Source of the DNA: Bacteroidales bacterium M2
GTDB lineage: Bacteria; Bacteroidota; Bacteroidia; Bacteroidales; Muribaculaceae
Direction: 5' to 3'
DNA length: 39,860 nucleotides
Assembly: GCA_001689415.1 (NCBI GenBank)
Contig: LUJM01000023.1
Coordinates: forward strand, 14,890-54,749
Shown here: one piece after another, positions 34,156-39,860 of the stretch
Layout of the letters: each line of letters opens with the position of its first letter
Position numbering within the stretch: position 1 is the first letter of the stretch
The notes under the pieces: model-generated
Databases searched by the model: none
Seen by the model: the letters and a program-made list of their open reading frames with translations, nothing else
Told to the model about the DNA's origin: nothing
Program-made: the position numbers and the translations under genes

Positions 34156-35355
34156 TCAAGCGTTGCCGCGGTCTTTCATATTGATTACCGGGCGGATAAA
34201 GTACAGCACCTTGACCGTAGGCTCGATAAGACGCAGTATCTCTTTGGGGTCTTTGTAGGCCATTGGGCTTTCATCGAGAGTTCCGCGGCCGACCGAGGTG
34301 CTATACACTCCGCGCATAGACTCCTCATACTCAACCATATCAATCAGTTCCTTCGCCTCGCTTCGCTTAAGCAGGCGGCCTGCGCCATGAGGGGCCGAGA
34401 AGTTCCAGTCGGCATTGCTGCGACCCTCGCAGATGATGAGCCCGTCGCGCATATTGAACGGTATCACGAGCTTCTTGCCCTCTATTGACGCCACTGCGCC
34501 CTTGCGGATCATGCGCATCGAAAAATCGATATAGTTGTGAGTAGTGATAATCTGCTCAACAATCTTACCCGACATGCCCGACACTCGGCGGATAACATCG
34601 AATGCCATCCGCTGTATCACCATATGGTTATACTCGGCATAAGCCTGCGCAATAACCATGTCGGTGATGTAGCCTCGCATATTGTCGCCGTCGAGGTAGC
34701 CGTTGACCGACACTTGGTGCGGGTCGGCTGCGACGGTCTTCCAGTATTTCCATACCTTCTGACCGAAATTACGGCTTCCGCAATGCGCTGTGATTGCGTA
34801 TGTACCCTCGGGAGTCTCGCCGATTTCGATGAAATGGTTGCCCGACCCCACCGTGCCTATTGCACGATAGAAATTCTGCTCGTCCATTTCCATGCGGCGA
34901 AGCATGCGGGTAATACCGTTTTCCGAGAAATCGAAGTCGCCAACATACTCGGGCCAGTCACGCTTGGCCTCGATATGGCGGCGCTGTAGATGCGACAGGA
35001 ATTCCTTGGTGTTGAACCGGGTAGAATCGTGCACGGTCATACCGAATTTGATACTCGAGCGTATACCGGCCTCTATTTCGGCGAAATGCTCGGCATTCAC
35101 CGGCATGTCGGTAATAGCCGTCGACACCGTGCAGCCTATATCGCCGCCTACGTGATCGGGGTTGACATGGTCGGCAAAGGGAGCGGTAAAGCCCACTACG
35201 ATATCCTTGCCGGCATGCACATCGGGCATGATGCGGATTTTGGCATCCTTGAACATCGGATGGTTGACGAAGGAATAAACCAACGACAGAGCCTCCTGTT
35301 CGATATTGTCTGTATAGATGATGCAGTCTTTGCTGTATCTTCCTTTTAGTTCCAT
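34156..35355 (-). CDS. RtcB-family RNA ligase
   Basis: A 399-residue protein of the RtcB family, GTP- and manganese-dependent ligases that join RNA 2',3'-cyclic phosphate (or 3'-phosphate) and 5'-OH ends in RNA repair. Metal and nucleotide motifs are intact: PDVHAG (D45, H47), GGDIGC (D72, C75), GSGNHFIE (N173, H174), HCGSR (H191), HNY (H273), and APHGAGR with the histidine that becomes guanylylated (H323). It is shorter than E. coli RtcB or archaeal enzymes and may belong to a compact RtcB subgroup. No rtcA, archease or rtcR-like gene is nearby. It is a single gene with 264 and 268 bases of non-coding DNA on either side. Confidence 0.93.
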   Translation of the reverse strand: MELKGRYSKDCIIYTDNIEQEALSLVYSFVNHPMFKDAKIRIMPDVHAGKDIVVGFTAPFADHVNPDHVGGDIGCTVSTAITDMPVNAEHFAEIEAGIRSSIKFGMTVHDSTRFNTKEFLSHLQRRHIEAKRDWPEYVGDFDFSENGITRMLRRMEMDEQNFYRAIGTVGSGNHFIEIGETPEGTYAITAHCGSRNFGQKVWKYWKTVAADPHQVSVNGYLDGDNMRGYITDMVIAQAYAEYNHMVIQRMAFDVIRRVSGMSGKIVEQIITTHNYIDFSMRMIRKGAVASIEGKKLVIPFNMRDGLIICEGRSNADWNFSAPHGAGRLLKRSEAKELIDMVEYEESMRGVYSTSVGRGTLDESPMAYKDPKEILRLIEPTVKVLYFIRPVINMKDRGNA

Positions 35356-35487
35356 TGTGTTGTGTTTTTATGCCTGCTCGAGGCACCGGTTGTCATTAAT
35401 GTGAAGTGAGGAAGGTTTTTATTTTCAACGGCGATGTTACAAATTACATTTTAGTAAGGTATTTAAAAGTTATCAGAAGCCTATTTG

Positions 35488-35560
35488 CCCCCGGCATACC
35501 GGGCGGACAGTCCGCTGCGCGGGAAGGAGGCATCCGTTATAACTTCGCCGCCACAGCTCA
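35488..35560. other. GC-rich structured island in the rtcB upstream gap
   Basis: Within an AT-rich gap (35356-35623) this stretch is GC-rich and has two adjacent small hairpins: CCCGG (35490-35494) with CCGGG (35499-35503), and GCGGA with TCCGC (about 35503-35515). No gene, terminator U-run or known riboswitch pattern is recognised. It may be an RNA element or an intergenic repeat. Confidence 0.3.
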
Positions 35561-35623
35561 GATTGCGTTTTTGTTCATTCTGTATCTATTACGATAGTTT
35601 TGATTTTTTTCTTTCGAAGATGT

Positions 35624-36427
35624 CTATTTTTCTTTCACCCCATGGGTTGTCACATAGAATGCCACTGCCGAGGCGGCGGCTACGTTGAGCGAGTCTACGC
35701 CGTGGCTCATTGGTATACGGGCCACATAGTCAGCATCTTCTATCGCTTTTTGGCTCAAGCCGTCGCCCTCTGTGCCAAGCACTATGGCAAGGCGTGGCTC
35801 GCCACACATTTTTTTGTCGTCGATGTCTACACTGTCGTCGGTCAGAGCCATGGCCGCCACTTTGAAGCCTTGCTCGCGCAATGCCGCATAGCCGTTTTCC
35901 GGCAGCCAGCACCATGGCACCATAAACACAGTACCCATCGACACCCTTATAGCCCTGCGGTTGAATGGATCACAGCTTGTGGCGGTGAGAACAACGCCGT
36001 CTACGCCGAGCGCTGCCGCCGAGCGGAATATAGCTCCGATATTGGTGGTATCGGTCACGCCGTCGATAACGGCGAGTCGGCGGGCATCGCCACAAACATC
36101 GGCCAACGATGGCCGGTCACCGCGACGCATTGCGCACAGCACGCCGCGAGTGAGCGTATATCCTGTGAGCGAGGCCAATAGCTCGCGCTCGCCGGTATAA
36201 ACCGGCATATCGGGGCATCGGGATATTATCGCCGAGGCATCGCCGGTGATGTGTTTTCGCTCACAAAGCAAGGCCACAGGCTCGAAACCGGCATTGAGCG
36301 CCGAACATATCACTTTGGGGCTTTCTACAACTATAAGGCCGGCCTCGGAGCGCAGCTGGCGGTCGGTAAGCGACGCAAAGACATTTACCCGGCTGTCGTC
36401 GAGGCTCGTTATTTCTATGATATTCAT
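35624..36427 (-). CDS. TrmH/SpoU-family RNA 2'-O-methyltransferase
   Basis: A 267-residue SPOUT-fold enzyme that methylates ribose 2'-OH in tRNA or rRNA using S-adenosylmethionine. An N-terminal RNA-binding substrate domain (about 1-95, with GLIVVESPKVICSAL) precedes the catalytic domain. The three SpoU motifs are clear: TTNIGAIFRSAAALGVDGVV (motif 1), IVLGTEGDGLS (motif 2) and IPMSHGVDSLNVAAASAVAF (motif 3), which form the knot and SAM site. The RNA target is not readable. The ATG overlaps the stop of the antiporter gene by 4 bases, so translation is probably coupled to it. Last gene of the asd operon. Confidence 0.93.
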   Translation of the reverse strand: MNIIEITSLDDSRVNVFASLTDRQLRSEAGLIVVESPKVICSALNAGFEPVALLCERKHITGDASAIISRCPDMPVYTGERELLASLTGYTLTRGVLCAMRRGDRPSLADVCGDARRLAVIDGVTDTTNIGAIFRSAAALGVDGVVLTATSCDPFNRRAIRVSMGTVFMVPWCWLPENGYAALREQGFKVAAMALTDDSVDIDDKKMCGEPRLAIVLGTEGDGLSQKAIEDADYVARIPMSHGVDSLNVAAASAVAFYVTTHGVKEK

Positions 36428-38547
36428 TTGGATATGCGCTTTAAACGTGCTGCAAGTTTACGCAGCGACAACATGATAGGCGACGGTGCCGAAGCGAGGT
36501 CCGACGACATCGGGTCGGTAAACGAGGTCAGCACAGGCGCTTCGCCAAACTGCTCGGGATAAATCATCATCAGGTTGTTGCGCGAGAAGTAGCGCTGCAG
36601 GAAGGCTGGCAGCTCGGCCATTTCCGAACGGTACGACACCGACTGCACTCGCGCCCCGATTACTACAAACAAGTCATCGTCGAGTATGCGGTTCGACATC
36701 AATATCAGGTCGTCCCAGCCTTCGGTGGTCTTGAATTCGCACCGTATGCCGTAGTTCTCGGAATAAATCACACCCCTGATGAGCGGCTGCACTTCGGCCG
36801 GGCAGCAGAATATGATACGGCAGCCCACCTGGCGTGTCAGGCGCGAGAGGGCTCGCACCCAGCGGTTAAAGCCGGTCTCATACTGAGCATCGGCAGGCAC
36901 CCACACTATCACCCTGGTTATGGTTCCGGCAGGCACAAAGCAGCGCGATATGATAATCATACGGTTGGTCGAGCGCAACAAATGCTCTACCTTCATGCCG
37001 AAAAATGAGTCGATTACCGTGCTGCGGCGATGCATACCGAGCATTATCTCGGTGATATCGCGCTCCTCGATTGCATTGAGCACACCGGTAACGGTATTGA
37101 GGTCGTAGCGGTCGAGGGTGTCGATCTGAGTGTCGGCAGCGGCAGCTGTTCGCCGTGCAGCATCAAGCGAATTGCGCGACAATGCCTTGGCCGACGGACT
37201 GTTATCGTTGCGCACATGCAAGGCATAGAAGTGGTGTGTGCCGCGGGTATTGCGCATCAACACAGCCATTTCAACCAATGCAGGGGTGGTTATAGGGTTG
37301 GCAACACCGATGAGGGTATTATTGTTCCTCTGATTCTTGCCCAAGCTGTGGTCGGGATCTTCCTCTATCATCCTCACTTTCAGTCGACCGGCAGCACCCG
37401 AGGTGATAAGCGGAGCAAGTGCGCAGGTCACAAGTATCACGGCGATAGTACTGTTTAATATTCGCTCGTCGAACATTTCGAGACGGTAGCCTACAGTGAC
37501 AACAGCAAGGGCCACAGCTGTATGCGCAGCCGTAAGGCCAAACATCACATTGCGGCTATCGCCTCCGAAGCCGTTGATTCTCTGCGCCATCCACGCCGGA
37601 AGCCATTTGCTCACAAGGGCAACGGCAAGCATGATACCCGAAACGCCGAGCGTGGCAGTATCGCCGAACACACGCACATTGATCATCATGCCTACGCTGA
37701 TAAGGAAGTAAGGGATAAAGAGCGCGTTACCTACAAATTCTATCGAGCTCATCAATGGCGACGCGATAGGTATAAAGCGGTTGAGCAACAAGCCCGCGAA
37801 GAATGCGCCGAGAACAGGCTCGAGGTCTATCAGCTGGGCTGTGCATGCCGCAAGAAACACGAGGGCGAGCACAAACACATACTGGGTCACCTTGTCGCTG
37901 AATTTTTTGAAGAAGTAGCGTGTAAGCCGTGGATAGAGGTATATCAAGGCCACAACCCACAATGCTAACTTCAACATCAGCAAGGCTATGGCGGCGAAAT
38001 TGAAATACCCTTCCTGACGAACGCTTACAGTGGCGGCAAGCACAAGTAGTGCGCCGATAACTGCAATAATCGTTCCCACGATAGCTATCAGCACCGCCGG
38101 CGCCTTGGTGATACCGAATCGGGCAGCCACCGGATATGCCAACAGTGTGTGCGAGGCATACATTGCGCCAAGCAAGAACGAGGTTGTCCAGTCAAGGTCA
38201 AGCAGATACACACTCGACAGCACACCCATCGCCAAGGGTATAAGAAGCGTAAGCACACCAAAGACCAGTCCGCGCCTCAGGTTGAGACGCAGGTGGTACA
38301 TATCGATTTCGAGACCGGCGAGGAACATTAAGTAAAGCAGTCCTACCTGGCCGAAAATCGCAAACGACGAGTCGTTGTCGAGTATATTAAAGCCATACGG
38401 GCCGATGACTACACCGGCCACGATCATACCTATAATATGGGGTATCTTGAGTTTATTGAGCAACAAAGGCGCAAACAGGATGATAGCCAGTACGATAAAG
38501 AATATCTGTACCGGCTGCGTCACCATGGCTTGCGCAAGAGGAATCAT
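36424..38547 (-). CDS. CPA2-family cation/proton antiporter with C-terminal USP-like domains
   Basis: A 707-residue inner-membrane antiporter that likely exchanges Na+ or K+ for protons. Residues 10-385 form the hydrophobic exchanger with about 12 segments, including NKLKIPHIIGMIVAGVVIGP, the FGQVGLLYLMFLAGLEID segment and GAMYASHTLLAYPVAARFG, which match the KefB/NapA type. The soluble C-terminal part (about 410-700) looks like two universal-stress-protein domains; the first has LGMHRRSTVIDSFFGMKVEHLL, close to the nucleotide-binding loop of UspA proteins. Such tails may sense ATP or c-di-AMP-like ligands; that is inference. It overlaps asd and the methyltransferase gene by 4 bases each. Confidence 0.92.
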   Translation of the reverse strand: MIPLAQAMVTQPVQIFFIVLAIILFAPLLLNKLKIPHIIGMIVAGVVIGPYGFNILDNDSSFAIFGQVGLLYLMFLAGLEIDMYHLRLNLRRGLVFGVLTLLIPLAMGVLSSVYLLDLDWTTSFLLGAMYASHTLLAYPVAARFGITKAPAVLIAIVGTIIAVIGALLVLAATVSVRQEGYFNFAAIALLMLKLALWVVALIYLYPRLTRYFFKKFSDKVTQYVFVLALVFLAACTAQLIDLEPVLGAFFAGLLLNRFIPIASPLMSSIEFVGNALFIPYFLISVGMMINVRVFGDTATLGVSGIMLAVALVSKWLPAWMAQRINGFGGDSRNVMFGLTAAHTAVALAVVTVGYRLEMFDERILNSTIAVILVTCALAPLITSGAAGRLKVRMIEEDPDHSLGKNQRNNNTLIGVANPITTPALVEMAVLMRNTRGTHHFYALHVRNDNSPSAKALSRNSLDAARRTAAAADTQIDTLDRYDLNTVTGVLNAIEERDITEIMLGMHRRSTVIDSFFGMKVEHLLRSTNRMIIISRCFVPAGTITRVIVWVPADAQYETGFNRWVRALSRLTRQVGCRIIFCCPAEVQPLIRGVIYSENYGIRCEFKTTEGWDDLILMSNRILDDDLFVVIGARVQSVSYRSEMAELPAFLQRYFSRNNLMMIYPEQFGEAPVLTSFTDPMSSDLASAPSPIMLSLRKLAARLKRISK

Positions 38548-39554
38548 CGGTGCTCGAGTATGTATTGGGCTATCTGCACGGCATTGAGTGCCGCACCTTT
38601 GCGGATTTGGTCGGCTACAGCCCAGAACGACAAACCGTTGGGATTGGCCAAGTCGCTACGCACGCGGCCAACATACACAGGGTCGCTACCGGCGACAAAG
38701 AGGGGCATCGGATAGCCGAGGGGTTCGAGACTGTCTACAAGCACTACGCCTTCGGCTGCGGCAAATGCCTCGCGGGCTGCGGCAACGCTCACTGGCTCAG
38801 CGGTTTCAACCCATATAGCCTCGCTGTGGGCACGTTCTACGGGTACACGGACGCACGTTGCGCTGACATCGAGACCGGGAGCATGCATTATCTTCTTGGT
38901 CTCGTTGTGCATCTTCATCTCCTCGCGGGTATAGCCGTTGTTGGTAAAGGTGTCGATATGGGGTATGAGGTTCATGGCAAGCTGACTCACAAACTTGCTG
39001 TTTGTCACTTCCTCACCGGCCACGAACTGACGTGTCTGCTGGCGCAGCTCTGCCATACCCGAAGCACCGGCGCCGCTTGCAGCCTGATAAGTGGCCACAT
39101 GCACTCGGCGGATAGGCGAAAGGTCGTTGATAGGCTTGAGGGCTACCACCATTTGTATAGTGGTGCAATTGGGGTTGGCGATGATATTTCGCGGGGCATT
39201 GAGAGCATCGGCACCATTGACCTCGGGTACTACCAGTGGCACATCCTCGTCCATGCGGAATGCGCTGCTGTTATCAATCATTATAGCACCAAACTTGGTA
39301 ATCTCCGAAGCAAATTGCTTGGAAACATCGCCACCTGCCGAAACAAATGCAAAATCAATACCTTCAAAATCCTCAGGGTTTGCTCCAAGCACCCTTACCG
39401 GCTGTGTCTCACTACCGCGAAATTGAAATTTGCGGCCGGCACTGCGCTCCGACCCGAATAGTCTGAGCTCGTCGACAGGCATCGACGAGGCATTCAATAC
39501 ATCGATAAATTCCTGACCTACAGCGCCCGAGGCGCCCACAATTGCTATTTTCAT
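38544..39554 (-). CDS. asd: Aspartate-semialdehyde dehydrogenase
   Basis: A 336-residue NADPH-dependent enzyme that reduces aspartyl phosphate to aspartate semialdehyde, the branch point for lysine/diaminopimelate, threonine and methionine. The nucleotide-binding loop is at the start (IVGASGAVGQEF, 5-16). The catalytic cysteine is C130 in NPNCTTIQ and the acid/base histidine is H243 in RVPVERAHSEAIW. YQAASGAGASGMAEL (156-170) is the substrate-side block. Length is typical. It has a good promoter 22-53 bases upstream of the ATG, and its stop overlaps the antiporter start (ATGA), so it is the first gene of a coupled three-gene operon. Confidence 0.97.
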   Translation of the reverse strand: MKIAIVGASGAVGQEFIDVLNASSMPVDELRLFGSERSAGRKFQFRGSETQPVRVLGANPEDFEGIDFAFVSAGGDVSKQFASEITKFGAIMIDNSSAFRMDEDVPLVVPEVNGADALNAPRNIIANPNCTTIQMVVALKPINDLSPIRRVHVATYQAASGAGASGMAELRQQTRQFVAGEEVTNSKFVSQLAMNLIPHIDTFTNNGYTREEMKMHNETKKIMHAPGLDVSATCVRVPVERAHSEAIWVETAEPVSVAAAREAFAAAEGVVLVDSLEPLGYPMPLFVAGSDPVYVGRVRSDLANPNGLSFWAVADQIRKGAALNAVQIAQYILEHR

Positions 39555-39575
39555 TCTTTAACCTAAAATTTGGCT

Positions 39576-39607
39576 GCAAAATTAACAATTTTCCAGCAAT
39601 TATGAAA
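39576..39607 (-). promoter_or_regulatory. Promoter of the asd operon
   Basis: On the minus strand TTTC (complement of 39604-39607), a 19-base spacer, then TAATTTTGC (complement of 39576-39584). The -7 box is exact and the -33 box differs by one base; the spacing is ideal. The leader to the ATG at 39554 would be about 15 bases. Confidence 0.75.
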
Positions 39608-39674
39608 ATATTTGAGCATTTCATCCAACCCCATATCATACTGCGTAAAAAACATCCGGGGACAATCTGCAAAT

Positions 39675-39748
39675 CAACGATAGGAGCTTGCACTCTTTTA
39701 TTTAGGTAAGCAGCATCAAAGCGCGGCATAATGCAATTTACTTAAGGA
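39675..39748 (+). repeat. Mosaic intergenic repeat, copy 3 (rearranged)
   Basis: Two blocks of the repeat family recur here in swapped order: CAACGATAGGAGCTTG at 39675-39690, then GCGGCATAATGCAATTTACTTAAGG at about 39723-39747, which corresponds to 15995-16019. In copies 1 and 2 the second block precedes the first. The end of the homology is 22 bases from the group II intron boundary. Confidence 0.7.
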
Positions 39749-39769
39749 CTCTTTACATGATATGGGCAT

Positions 39770-39860
39770 ATCGAGTAGGTCGGGAAACGAAAGTTTTCTG
39801 GCCTACTTTCGTTTCCTTTCCTCTCACACCACCGTACGTGCCGTTCGGCATACGGCGGTT
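39770..39860 (-). mobile_element. Group II intron, 3' end (domains V and VI)
   Basis: On the minus strand the last 91 bases show the catalytic end of a group II ribozyme. Domain V is the 32-base hairpin at 39828-39859 (ACCGCCGTATGCC, loop GAAC, GGCACGTACGGTGGT) with the conserved two-base bulge and a CGC triad. After an 11-base linker comes domain VI: a perfect 12-bp stem (39783-39794 with 39805-39816), then CGACCTACTCGAT, which supplies a branch-point A seven bases from the end and the usual 3' AY. The splice junction is at or next to 39770. The intron body and any reverse transcriptase lie beyond the right edge. Confidence 0.88.

Noticed and set aside
38550..39461. 303-codon open frame on the plus strand
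   Set aside because: It is antisense to asd, which has intact catalytic Cys and His motifs.

Overview
This 39.9 kb window reads as chromosome from a member of the Bacteroidota, most likely a gut Bacteroidales organism; Muribaculaceae is my inference from protein style, not shown directly. The evidence is a SusC/SusD/SusE/SusF-like lipoprotein locus, two large secreted proteins ending in type IX-secretion-like C-terminal domains, a PG0541-family PII-like protein, a long two-domain YidC, and TAnnTTTG(C) promoter elements with a TTTG-like box about 19-20 bases upstream. TAA, TGA and TAG all serve as stops, so the genetic code is standard.

Layout. 1-159: truncated copy of a mosaic repeat. 216-2102 (-): yqeY-serS with a long terminator hairpin. 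2216-9873: two divergent secreted proteins, an M6-type metalloprotease (-) and a 1501-residue multidomain protein (+), around a 356-base regulatory gap. 10077-15963 (+): tripartite RND efflux operon (outer-membrane channel, lipoprotein adaptor, inner-membrane pump) ending in a small PII-like gene. 15979-16120: second repeat copy. 16220-16936 (-): voltage-gated-like ion channel with an abnormal selectivity filter. 17042-24406 (-): susC-susD-susE-susF-like operon with no enzyme or regulator beside it; susC carries an in-frame TAA exactly at the signal-peptide junction. 24737-28243 (-): aminotransferase and yidC. 28461-29726 (-): porin. 29829-33891 (-): packed cluster coaX, outer-membrane protein, lptC, CorC-like. 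34156-35355 (-): rtcB-family ligase. 35624-39554 (-): asd, CPA2 antiporter and SpoU methyltransferase, joined by ATGA overlaps. 39675-39748: rearranged third repeat copy. 39770-39860 (-): 3' end of a group II intron (domains V and VI) whose body lies outside the window.

The functions are mostly envelope biology: polysaccharide capture (Sus locus), protein insertion (YidC), LPS transport (LptC), efflux, porins, ion channels and secreted proteins, mixed with housekeeping genes (serS, asd, coaX, aminotransferase). The observations I would follow first are the susC nonsense codon, the mosaic repeat family with a group II intron beside one copy, the PII-like protein coupled to an RND pump, and the non-canonical channel filter.
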